A program made the translations under genes and the position numbers. DNA of 14,103 nt from an uncultured Verrucomicrobiota bacterium (GTDB taxonomy: Bacteria; Verrucomicrobiota; Verrucomicrobiia; Limisphaerales; UBA1096). The first letter of the stretch is position 1. Every line of letters starts with the position of its first letter. Shown in pieces: positions 6,610-13,568 of this stretch. Under the pieces are notes generated by a model. The model was given only the letters and a program-made list of their open reading frames with translations, was not told where the DNA came from and made no database searches. The DNA lies in contig CAJXAU010000014.1 in NCBI GenBank assembly GCA_913050205.1, positions 1 to 14,103 on the forward strand. Reading direction: 5' to 3'.

Positions 6610-7299
6610 ATGACAATTGCAAACGTCCTTCAGGTTTTACTGTTGATCCTCGGGGTCATGCTGGTATTTCAGGCCTATTGGCTCGCGGCCACCGCACTGT
6701 TCCCTAAAACCATCAACAACGCCCGTGACCGCTACAAAAAACCGGTCACCACAACACTGGTCGGCTTGGCCATCGTGGTACCCGCGTTTCTTGTCGGGTT
6801 TGTGTTTCTCGGTAATCTATCGAATCCGCTGATCAAGGCAGTCGGCTTACTGATCGGCATTGTGCCACTTTTGTTTGGAGCGATTGGCTCGGCTGGCCTT
6901 TGCCAATTAATCGGGCACGGCCTCCCCTCACCGACCGATCAAAGCCAAAACTGGAAGCGCGTCTGGCGCGGTGGATGGGTGCTGAACTTTTGCTACCTTC
7001 TGCCCTTCGCCGGTTGGTTCGTCATTTTGCCATGGGGCTTAATTAGTGGTTGTGGTGCGTTAGTCTTATCTTTTGGCAAAAACAAACAGCCTGCCTCGCG
7101 CAACCGAAACCGCGGGGCCAACCCACGCCCGGCAAACAAGCCTACAACCCCACAGCGATCGACGGTCAAGCAGGCACAAAAAGATGACTCGCCCCGGGCG
7201 ATTCGCCAGCAACGCACCCAGATCCCCTCTCCTGATGCCGCACCCAAAACGAAGCGGCAACGCCCACCCCGCTCACCTCGCCCCCCGAAGGAGAATTGA
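6610..7299 (+). CDS. Unknown inner-membrane protein with basic Pro-rich tail
   Basis: 229 residues from the ATG at 6610; the frame extends back to 6532 but overlaps the aminotransferase gene and lacks family features. I do not recognise the family. Four hydrophobic segments can be seen at about residues 5-31, 47-68, 74-100 and 122-153. Residues 157-229 are a hydrophilic tail rich in Arg, Lys, Pro and Gln. With four spans both ends would be cytoplasmic, so the tail could contact nucleic acid or a partner protein; that is speculation. The stop TGA shares its A with the ATG of the DUF1800 gene (TGATG), so translation of the two is probably coupled. The low-complexity tail also covers the ribosome binding site of the next gene. 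Confidence 0.7.
   Translation: MTIANVLQVLLLILGVMLVFQAYWLAATALFPKTINNARDRYKKPVTTTLVGLAIVVPAFLVGFVFLGNLSNPLIKAVGLLIGIVPLLFGAIGSAGLCQLIGHGLPSPTDQSQNWKRVWRGGWVLNFCYLLPFAGWFVILPWGLISGCGALVLSFGKNKQPASRNRNRGANPRPANKPTTPQRSTVKQAQKDDSPRAIRQQRTQIPSPDAAPKTKRQRPPRSPRPPKEN
7288..7294 (+). promoter_or_regulatory. Strong Shine-Dalgarno for the DUF1800 gene
   Basis: AAGGAGA, four bases before the ATG at 7299, inside the end of the upstream membrane protein gene. It is the only near-canonical ribosome binding site in the window, and it fixes this start over the overlapping TTG at 7296. Confidence 0.8.
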
Positions 7300-8783
7300 T
7301 GAAGCACGATCGGCGAGCGTTCCTTAAGGCCAGCAGCGCGGCTGCCTTGGTCGGAACGGCTGGCTGCAATCAGGCCCCGGAGGCGCTCTGGCCTCTCACC
7401 GGACTGCCGGAGAGACCGCCCGCTGATTTCACCCCGCCAAGCGCAGAGTCGATCGACCTCGTCTCCCATGTCATTAATCGACTCACATTCGGGCCGACTC
7501 CCCGACTGCGCTCGTCCATCCTGCGCTTGGCCAAGCGCGAAGGCGAAGCCGTAGATCAGTTTATCGAGCAACAACTTGCCCCCGAAAAAATTGACGATTC
7601 ACGTGCGGAACATCGAGTCCGCATATTCGAAACACTGGCAAGCGACCCGATCGGGGAATTTTACGAATTTCAGCCCGGACTACTCCGCGAGGAATTAACC
7701 CGTGCAACCCTCATGCGGGCCGTCTACTCGGAGCGCCAACTACTGGAAGTCATGGTTCGTTTTTGGAGCGACCATTTCAATATCGACATTTCCAAGGGTG
7801 AATGCAAATGGCTCAAACCGGCCGATGACCGGGACGTTATCCGGCCACACGCGATGGGAAACTTCGCGGATCTGCTCACCGCATCCGCCAAGAGCCAAGC
7901 GATGCTCACGTATCTGGACGGCCGGGAAAACCGCGTCCGAGATAAAAGCGACAAGCCGAATGAAAACTACGCCCGCGAACTGCTCGAACTGCACACGCTT
8001 GGGGTCGATGGCGGTTACTCGCAAAGGGATGTAATGGAGATAGCCCGCTGTCTCAGCGGTTGGCGAATCGGCCGAGGCCTACTTCAAAACGGCACCGTCC
8101 AGTTCGAACCCGGCCTGCATGACAGTGGATCAAAAACCGTCCTTGGCCAATCGATCCCCGCACGCCGGGGCATGGAGGGCCGGAAGGATTTCACTGATGT
8201 CCTCAGCATAGTCTCCACCCATCCGTCAACAGCTAGCCATATCGCCACAAAACTCTGCCGACGTTTCATCGACGATGCCCCACCTGCTCCGGCTATTGAA
8301 AAAGTCGCCGCCAAATTCATCGCCACGGACGGCTCCATCCCTGACACACTTCGCGCTCTCTTTTCCTTGGATGCGTTCCGCAAACAACGCGGCAATAAAT
8401 TCAAACAACCGATGCACCTCATCGCGTCGGCGTTGCGGGCAACCGAGGCGGAGACCGATGCCGGCAGGCCGCTGATTCAATACCTCACGCGAACGGGGCA
8501 CATGCCATTTGAATACCCGTCGCCTGACGGTTATCCGGATGTCGCTGAGGCTTGGCAGAGCACGCTTCTGTGGCGCTGGAATTTTGCTGCCCGGCTCGGA
8601 CGCGGACGCATCGCCGGCACCCGATATGATCGTGATCGCTTGGCCAAGCGCGGTGGCGGCTTGGCCAAGCTCGCAGCCCATTTTCTCGGCCGCAAACCAA
8701 GCGAGGAAGAACTCGCCACCATCGAAGAGTCCGACAACCCAATTGGCCTGCTGCTGGCCAGCCCCGGGTTTCAATGGAGTTAG
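7299..8783 (+). CDS. DUF1800 domain protein, Tat-exported, possible lipoprotein
   Basis: 494 residues. The N-terminus has a twin-arginine motif (DRRAFLKASS, residues 4-13) and a short Ala-rich stretch ending in GTAGC, where C23 could be a lipobox cysteine, though Thr at -3 is not ideal. The DUF1800 signature is clear: VSHVINRLTFGPTP near 55-68, FWSDHFNI (155-162), NENYARELLELHTLGV (221-236) and GYSQRDV. The family's biochemical role is unsettled; its genes usually sit next to DUF1501 genes, as here. Two palindrome copies 21 bp apart encode RLAKR and GLAKL at residues 447-460; a third exact copy encodes RLAKR near residue 76, and a variant encodes LGQS. The start follows the Shine-Dalgarno at 7288-7294. 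It ends just before the DUF1501 gene. Confidence 0.9.
   Translation: MKHDRRAFLKASSAAALVGTAGCNQAPEALWPLTGLPERPPADFTPPSAESIDLVSHVINRLTFGPTPRLRSSILRLAKREGEAVDQFIEQQLAPEKIDDSRAEHRVRIFETLASDPIGEFYEFQPGLLREELTRATLMRAVYSERQLLEVMVRFWSDHFNIDISKGECKWLKPADDRDVIRPHAMGNFADLLTASAKSQAMLTYLDGRENRVRDKSDKPNENYARELLELHTLGVDGGYSQRDVMEIARCLSGWRIGRGLLQNGTVQFEPGLHDSGSKTVLGQSIPARRGMEGRKDFTDVLSIVSTHPSTASHIATKLCRRFIDDAPPAPAIEKVAAKFIATDGSIPDTLRALFSLDAFRKQRGNKFKQPMHLIASALRATEAETDAGRPLIQYLTRTGHMPFEYPSPDGYPDVAEAWQSTLLWRWNFAARLGRGRIAGTRYDRDRLAKRGGGLAKLAAHFLGRKPSEEELATIEESDNPIGLLLASPGFQWS
7524..7537. repeat. Palindrome CGCTTGGCCAAGCG, exact copy 3
   Basis: Inside the DUF1800 gene, read as RLAKR. Symmetry extends to 16 bp (7523-7538). 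Confidence 0.9.
8143..8150. repeat. Palindrome core TTGGCCAA
   Basis: Inside the DUF1800 gene, read as LGQS; arms not conserved. The weakest copy counted. Confidence 0.5.
8637..8650. repeat. Palindrome CGCTTGGCCAAGCG, exact copy 4
   Basis: Inside the DUF1800 gene, read as RLAKR; paired with a variant 21 bp later. Confidence 0.9.
8659..8670. repeat. Palindrome variant GCTTGGCCAAGC
   Basis: Second member of the pair in the DUF1800 gene, read as GLAKL, 21 bp (two helical turns, seven codons) after copy 4. Confidence 0.85.
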
Positions 8784-8827
8784 CCGGCATGAGTCAAACC
8801 AAGGCATACCTTCACGGTAACGGGGAC

Positions 8828-9898
8828 ATGAAAAAGACCCTCGTCGTGGTTTTTTTGCGCGGCGGCGCAGACGGGTTGGCGTTGGTTCCGGCTGTTGGCG
8901 ATGATGGATACCATCGGCTTCGCCCGCGAATTGCGGTCAGTGAAAAAGAGGCAATCAAGCTCGACGACCGATTCGGCCTCAACCCGCTGATGAGTGCCCT
9001 TTCTCCTGCCGTCAAGGAGGGTGCTCTGACAACCGTGCATTGTGCCGGTTCGGAGGCCGCAACGCACTCGCACTTCGAAGCCCAGGACTTGGTGGAGCAT
9101 GGCGGAAACTCAGGTGGCGGATGGCTGGGCCGATTTTTGCGGTTTCGAGAGAGAACCAGCGCCGGGGCGCTTTCAGCCGTGGCACTGGGCCGGACCGTAC
9201 CGGAATCACTTCGCGGGGCACCGAGTGCCACAGCCATGGATTCGATCAACGATTTCGCATTCACAGGCAGTGATCATTTCGTCCGGTCACTGCAGTTACT
9301 CTACCGCGATCAAGCCGGCGTTTTCGGAGCGAGGGCAAATGATACATTTCGCGCAATGGATCGGTTGCGCAAATTGCACTCCAAGGACTACACCCCGGCA
9401 AACAACACCCAATACGGCAGTGACAGGTTTAGTACCGAGTTGCGCTTGGCGGCACAACTGATTAAGGCCGGGCTTGGGACAGAAGCCATCACAATTGATC
9501 TTGGTGGTTGGGATTCCCACATCTCCCAAGGCCCGTCGATTAGGTCAAACATTACCCGACTAGCCAACGGCTTGGCCGCGTTCCGGCGCGACATGGGAGC
9601 GGAAATGAAAAATACCACCGTGGTGGTAATGAGTGAATTCGGTCGGCGCGTGACGGAAAACTCTGTCCTCGGCACCGACCATGGACGGGGAGGTGTGATG
9701 TTCGTGCTCGGAGAAGACGGTGCCGGAGGAAGGGTTATTGCGGATTGGCGCGAGTTAACCCAAGAGAATCTCATCAGCCCCGGCGACTTGCCGGTGACGA
9801 CTGATTACCGGGACGTGCTTTCCCCAATTCTCAGGCAACACGCACCCGACGCAGACATGGCAAAAGTGTTCCCCGACCATTCCGAAAAAGCGGTGTGA
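8828..9898 (+). CDS. DUF1501 domain protein
   Basis: 356 residues from the ATG at 8828, chosen because the conserved LVVVFLRGGADGL begins at once and GGGG-type bases precede it; ATGs at 8774 and 8789 in the same frame are alternatives. DUF1501 landmarks are THSHFEAQD (80-88), GGWDSH (226-231), SEFGRR (269-274), EN, then GTDHGRGG (282-289). The family is related to alkaline phosphatase/sulfatase-like folds and is the usual partner of DUF1800. Most members known to me have a Tat signal; this one starts directly on the core strand and shows none, whichever ATG is used. It may stay in the cytoplasm or leave with the DUF1800 protein. It ends three bases from the converging YdjY-domain gene. Confidence 0.88.
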   Translation: MKKTLVVVFLRGGADGLALVPAVGDDGYHRLRPRIAVSEKEAIKLDDRFGLNPLMSALSPAVKEGALTTVHCAGSEAATHSHFEAQDLVEHGGNSGGGWLGRFLRFRERTSAGALSAVALGRTVPESLRGAPSATAMDSINDFAFTGSDHFVRSLQLLYRDQAGVFGARANDTFRAMDRLRKLHSKDYTPANNTQYGSDRFSTELRLAAQLIKAGLGTEAITIDLGGWDSHISQGPSIRSNITRLANGLAAFRRDMGAEMKNTTVVVMSEFGRRVTENSVLGTDHGRGGVMFVLGEDGAGGRVIADWRELTQENLISPGDLPVTTDYRDVLSPILRQHAPDADMAKVFPDHSEKAV

Positions 9899-9901
9899 CG
9901 A

Positions 9902-10621
9902 TTATTCCCGACCGCCCTTTACCTGTTTATCTTTCGCTGGCTTCGAGGCGTTGAGGCGAAGAAAAACTTGAACGGAAGCGTTGAGATCAGGAGCGCGCTT
10001 CGGCCAAACGTGGGAACCGTAATGGGAGGTGTCCACCATCGGCTCAATCAACCCAAGGGCATCCATGTCCGGCTGCAGACTCAGTATCGATCCGCTTTGG
10101 TCAGCCGTGAGCTTTCCGTTTCTCAGGCGTGACCCGGTCCATTTCCACTCTTTCGATTTCAATTCAAACGAGTGCGCGGTGACTTTGTCGTCCAACTCGG
10201 ACGCCTTCTCTAGCGGATATTGTCCGACGCATTCCGGGATCGGCTTGCGAGTCCATTTTCCGTCCACCTGCCAGGCGATCTCAGCATTGATTTTCACCGG
10301 CAATTTCGCCCCGAGCAGCACCAACCCCGCGTGAATCTCGCTTGGTTTGACTTTGGTGGAGAGAAAACTCTCATGCACTTTTCCGGTTTCTGTCACGACG
10401 GCGTACTCGATCAAACCGACAAGTTGGTTGACCTTGGCCGGAAACGCCACCACCCGCAGCTTCGCATCCACGGTAACCGCACCGATTCGGTAAAGATTGT
10501 CTCCGACTCTTTTGGCAACCGGTTTCTTCGGTTCGCTGGGGGCTTTTTCTTCCGACAACACTGAGCCGTGGAACCCAAGCGAAAGAGCCATCAGTCCGAC
10601 TATATGTTTCGCGAATCTCAC
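9902..10621 (-). CDS. Secreted YdjY-domain protein
   Basis: 239 residues with an N-terminal signal peptide (residues 1 to about 23: MRFAKHIVGLMALSLGF then GSVLS). The mature part fits the YdjY domain: LVGLIEYAVVTETGKVHESFLSTKVKPSEIH, then LVLLGAKLP. The role of this domain is unknown; members are found in periplasmic or surface proteins of several phyla. The start is a GTG (10621-10619) that forms the right arm of a CACTTGGCCAAGTG palindrome read on the minus strand. An in-frame TGA a few codons upstream rules out a longer form. A later ATG (MALSLGF, near 10591) is possible but would weaken the signal peptide. It is divergent from lpxI and ends tail to tail with the DUF1501 gene. Confidence 0.8.
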   Translation of the reverse strand: MRFAKHIVGLMALSLGFHGSVLSEEKAPSEPKKPVAKRVGDNLYRIGAVTVDAKLRVVAFPAKVNQLVGLIEYAVVTETGKVHESFLSTKVKPSEIHAGLVLLGAKLPVKINAEIAWQVDGKWTRKPIPECVGQYPLEKASELDDKVTAHSFELKSKEWKWTGSRLRNGKLTADQSGSILSLQPDMDALGLIEPMVDTSHYGSHVWPKRAPDLNASVQVFLRLNASKPAKDKQVKGGRE

Positions 10622-10632
10622 TTGGCCAAGTG
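10619..10632. repeat. Palindrome CACTTGGCCAAGTG at the YdjY-domain gene start
   Basis: A perfect 14-bp palindrome with compensating changes in both arms. Its minus-strand GTG is the start codon of the YdjY-domain gene. Confidence 0.85.
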
Positions 10633-10733
10633 TTTCGGTTCACTCGGTCGGCGGCAACCCTGAATTACTGCGCTTGGCCAAGCGTTCACATTGCGATTGC
10701 GAAATCAGAGCAAGCCCATACCCTGTCGCGCAG
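10622..10733. promoter_or_regulatory. Divergent gap between YdjY-domain gene and lpxI, with two palindromes
   Basis: A 112-base gap that should hold both promoters. It contains the CACTTGGCCAAGTG and CGCTTGGCCAAGCG palindromes, 52 bp apart centre to centre (about five helical turns). The lpxI frame is open through this gap, so an N-terminally longer LpxI is formally possible but has no family support. Confidence 0.45.
10671..10684. repeat. Palindrome CGCTTGGCCAAGCG, exact copy 5
   Basis: In the divergent gap upstream of lpxI, 52 bp from the previous copy. Confidence 0.9.
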
Positions 10734-11561
10734 GTGGATTCGAAAAACATCCAGACGCTGGGGATCATCGCGGGGAGCAGAGAACTCCCGCTGATGATCG
10801 CCCGCGAAGCTCGCCGCCAAGGCATGCGGCACATCGTGGCCGTTGCGTTTCACAACGAAACCTCGCCGGAAATCGAGGAGGTCGTAGACGAAGTGGAGTG
10901 GCTGCGCGTCGGACAGCTGTCCAAGCTCATCAAGGCCTTTGGCAAACGTGACGTGAGCCATTGCGTGATGGCCGGGCAAATTGCCCCGAAGAATCTGTTC
11001 GATTTTCGGCCCGACTTGAAAACGGCCGCCATGTTGTTTCGATTAAAGGAAAGAAATGCCCACACGATTTTTGGTGCCATCGGCGACGAACTCGCCAAGG
11101 GAGGCGTGACGTTGATCGACGCCCTTCCCTGGCTTGGCCAAGCGATGCCCGGCGAGGACTTTCACCTTGGCCCAAAATTGACCAAGCAGCAGCAGGAAGA
11201 CATTGCGTTCGGTTGTCGCTTGGCCAAGGAAGTCTCAAAACTCGAGATCGGCCAATCGATCGTGGTGAAGGAAGGCACGGTGCTGGCTGTGGAGGGGTTC
11301 GAAGGGACGGACGCCTGTCTCCGCCGCGGCGGCGAATTGGCAGGGCCAAAAGGCGGTGCAGTGGCGGTAAAAGTAGCCCGTGAAAACCACGATATGCGCT
11401 TCGATATTCCTTGCATTGGGCGTCGCACGCTGGAATCCTGCGCCGCGTCCGCGATCGCCGTTCTGGCGGTCGAATCCTCAAAAACCATTCTTCTGGAACG
11501 CGAGGAAGTCGAATCCCTAAGCCAAGCGCACGGGATTGCCGTGACGACAGTCACCCCGTAA
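10734..11561 (+). CDS. lpxI: UDP-2,3-diacylglucosamine diphosphatase LpxI
   Basis: 275 residues from a GTG at 10734, close to the 283 of Caulobacter LpxI. LpxI splits UDP-2,3-diacylglucosamine to lipid X and UMP in lipid A synthesis, replacing LpxH. Recognised from LGIIAGSRELPLMIAREA at the N-terminus, HCVMAGQIAP (77-85), LPWLGQAMP, IGQSIVVKEGTVLAVEGFEGTDACLRRGGEL (D193 near the site of the essential Asp) and FDIPCIGRRTLE. The open frame runs back to 10497, but the upstream part overlaps the divergent YdjY-domain gene and the conserved start fits the GTG. No good Shine-Dalgarno is seen. Two palindrome variants lie inside (WLGQA, CRLAKE). It heads a same-strand run with gaps of 21 and 27 bases before the next genes. 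It shows that the host makes lipid A. Confidence 0.92.
   Translation: MDSKNIQTLGIIAGSRELPLMIAREARRQGMRHIVAVAFHNETSPEIEEVVDEVEWLRVGQLSKLIKAFGKRDVSHCVMAGQIAPKNLFDFRPDLKTAAMLFRLKERNAHTIFGAIGDELAKGGVTLIDALPWLGQAMPGEDFHLGPKLTKQQQEDIAFGCRLAKEVSKLEIGQSIVVKEGTVLAVEGFEGTDACLRRGGELAGPKGGAVAVKVARENHDMRFDIPCIGRRTLESCAASAIAVLAVESSKTILLEREEVESLSQAHGIAVTTVTP
11131..11144. repeat. Palindrome variant GGCTTGGCCAAGCG
   Basis: Inside lpxI, read as WLGQA; one base from exact. Confidence 0.85.
11217..11230. repeat. Palindrome variant CGCTTGGCCAAGGA
   Basis: Inside lpxI, read as RLAKE; left arm exact, right arm lost. Confidence 0.8.
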
Positions 11562-11582
11562 CGGGACATTTACAGAGAAAAC

Positions 11583-12083
11583 ATGCTTACGTTTCACGAG
11601 TTGATGGGATTTATGTCGCCGAAGATGGCGAACCAGATCCTTGACGACACGCAGACCAACAACAAGGACGTGTACCGCGCGCTGGTCGTCTCGATGGCGC
11701 AGGTGCTCAAGGCACGCCCGGAATTCCTCTCACGCCAACCGAAGGAACGGCGTCACAAGAATTTTATTCAATCACTGTCCAAGCCCGGCTTCGAGGAGCA
11801 CTCCGGCAACCTGATCCGTGGTTGGCTGTTCAAGGAGCACAAGGAAGTGCTGACCAGTTTTCTAGACAAACTCGAGATTGAGCACGAGGAAGGCATGGTG
11901 GACGACCTGCCGCAAACCATGTCCGACGAAAAAGTAAACGAAGCCATCAATATGCTTCTGGAAAAATACGATCGGGAACTGGTCGCAGTGTATCTCACCG
12001 CATTCAACGCATCAAACGCAGACCGCTGGGATAATCTCGACTCCCTGCTTGCAGACGACGAGCGACTGCAACTCGGTGCCTGA
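11583..12083 (+). CDS. Unknown 166-residue protein between lpxI and gnd
   Basis: I do not recognise the family. The protein is predicted soluble, with no signal peptide, membrane segment or cysteine. It looks mainly helical and acidic toward the C-terminus, with conserved-looking blocks LTFHELMGFMSPKMANQIL at the N-terminus, GWLFKEHKEVLTSFLDKL in the middle and EAINMLLEKYDRELVAVYL later. Codon use is like its neighbours and it fills the space between lpxI and gnd with short gaps, so it is a real gene, probably cotranscribed with both. No palindrome copy lies inside. Confidence 0.75.
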   Translation: MLTFHELMGFMSPKMANQILDDTQTNNKDVYRALVVSMAQVLKARPEFLSRQPKERRHKNFIQSLSKPGFEEHSGNLIRGWLFKEHKEVLTSFLDKLEIEHEEGMVDDLPQTMSDEKVNEAINMLLEKYDRELVAVYLTAFNASNADRWDNLDSLLADDERLQLGA

Positions 12084-12110
12084 CAATTTAACAACAAACA
12101 CAAAACCGGA

Positions 12111-13565
12111 ATGGAACCCAAAGGCGATATTGCATTAATCGGATTGGCCGTGATGGGCCAAAACCTAATCCTGAACATGAATGATAACGGCTTCACGGTC
12201 GTTGCCTATAACCGGACCGTCTCAAAAGTAGACGACTTCATGAACGGAGAGGCCAAGGGCACGAATATAATCGGCGCCCGATCGATCGAGGAAATGGTCA
12301 GCCACCTGAAACGACCACGCCGCGTCATGATGCTCGTGAAGGCCGGCCAAGCAGTGGATGACTTCATTGATCAAGTAATCCCCTACCTCGAACCCGGTGA
12401 TATCATCATCGATGGTGGTAATTCACTTTATCAAGACTCCATCCGCCGCACGGAATACTTGAAAGCCCGCGGGCTATTATTCATCGGCACCGGTGTTTCT
12501 GGAGGCGAAGAAGGCGCACGGCGCGGACCTTCTATCATGCCGGGCGGCCACCCCGAGGCATGGCCACACGTGAAGGACATCTTTCAGGCGATCTCCGCAA
12601 AGGTCGAAGACGGCTCGCCGTGCTGCGACTGGGTCGGCAACGACGGGGCCGGGCATTACGTCAAAATGGTTCACAACGGCATCGAGTACGGCGACATGCA
12701 GTTAATTTGCGAAGCCTACCACCTGATGAAAGAGGGTCTCGGCATGACTGCTGACGAGATGCATCAGGTTTTTGCAGAATGGAACGAGGGGGACTTGGAC
12801 TCTTACCTCATCGAGATCACCCGCGACATCCTCGGTTACAAGGATACGGACGGAGAACCGCTGGTTGAAAAGATCCTCGATACCGCCGGCCAAAAAGGCA
12901 CCGGCAAATGGACGGTGATTAACTCTGCCGAACTTGGCATCCCGATCACGCTCATCGGCGAGGCTGTTTTCTCACGATGCATCTCCGCGATGAAGGACGA
13001 CCGTGTGGCCGCCTCCAAAAAACTTCGCGGCCCCAAGCCGGTCATCCGTACCGACCGCGCCAAATTCATCGAAGACATCCGTAGCGCACTCTATGCCTCC
13101 AAGATCATCTCCTATGCGCAGGGCTTCATGTTGCTTCGTGCAGCGGCCGCTGAGTACGGCTGGAAACTGAACTACGGTGAAATTGCCCTCATGTGGCGCG
13201 GCGGCTGCATCATCCGCAGCCAGTTCCTTGGCAAAATCAAGGAGGCTTTTGACAAACGCAAACGTCTTCCGAACCTGCTACTGGACCCACATTTCAAGCG
13301 GGAGATTCGCAAATCCCAACGCGGCTGGCGCAACGTCGTTGCCACGGCCGCAAAAAAAGGAATCCCAGCCCCGGCGTTCTCTACCGCGCTCAACTTCTTC
13401 GATGCCTTCCGCAGCGAACGCCTCCCGGCCAACCTGCTACAAGCTCAGCGCGACTACTTCGGCGCTCACACCTACGAGCGGACAGATCGCGAACGCGGAG
13501 AGTTTTTCCACACCAACTGGACGGGTCGCGGCGGCGACGTTTCCTCCACCACCTACGACGCCTGA
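12111..13565 (+). CDS. gnd: 6-phosphogluconate dehydrogenase, decarboxylating
   Basis: 484 residues, the long dimeric form. It oxidises 6-phosphogluconate to ribulose 5-phosphate and CO2, producing NADPH in the oxidative pentose phosphate pathway. The Rossmann motif is GLAVMGQNLILNM (11-23); NRT (34-36) followed by Lys favours NADP. The family signature IIDGGNSLYQDS then GTGVSGGEEGARRGPSIMPGG (about 126-146) is intact. Catalytic K185 (HYVKMVHNG) and E192 (IEYGD) are present, and the C-terminal GAHTYER and FHTNW are complete. The leader is A-rich with only GGA before the ATG. NADPH from Gnd could feed the ribonucleotide reductase encoded at the left end, but that link is by pathway only. No palindrome copy lies inside, despite its length. 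Confidence 0.97.
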   Translation: MEPKGDIALIGLAVMGQNLILNMNDNGFTVVAYNRTVSKVDDFMNGEAKGTNIIGARSIEEMVSHLKRPRRVMMLVKAGQAVDDFIDQVIPYLEPGDIIIDGGNSLYQDSIRRTEYLKARGLLFIGTGVSGGEEGARRGPSIMPGGHPEAWPHVKDIFQAISAKVEDGSPCCDWVGNDGAGHYVKMVHNGIEYGDMQLICEAYHLMKEGLGMTADEMHQVFAEWNEGDLDSYLIEITRDILGYKDTDGEPLVEKILDTAGQKGTGKWTVINSAELGIPITLIGEAVFSRCISAMKDDRVAASKKLRGPKPVIRTDRAKFIEDIRSALYASKIISYAQGFMLLRAAAAEYGWKLNYGEIALMWRGGCIIRSQFLGKIKEAFDKRKRLPNLLLDPHFKREIRKSQRGWRNVVATAAKKGIPAPAFSTALNFFDAFRSERLPANLLQAQRDYFGAHTYERTDRERGEFFHTNWTGRGGDVSSTTYDA

Positions 13566-13568
13566 TTC

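Noticed and set aside
8774..8827. Hidden Tat signal for the DUF1501 protein in the upstream in-frame codons
   Set aside because: The 18 codons (starting MELAGMSQTKAYLHG) have no twin-arginine and no hydrophobic core.
9896..9904. Terminator between the converging DUF1501 and YdjY-domain genes
   Set aside because: Only three bases separate the stops and no hairpin with a T-run is visible there.
10497..10733. Longer N-terminus for LpxI
   Set aside because: The extension is antisense to the YdjY-domain gene's signal peptide region, and the conserved LpxI start LGIIAG fits the GTG at 10734.
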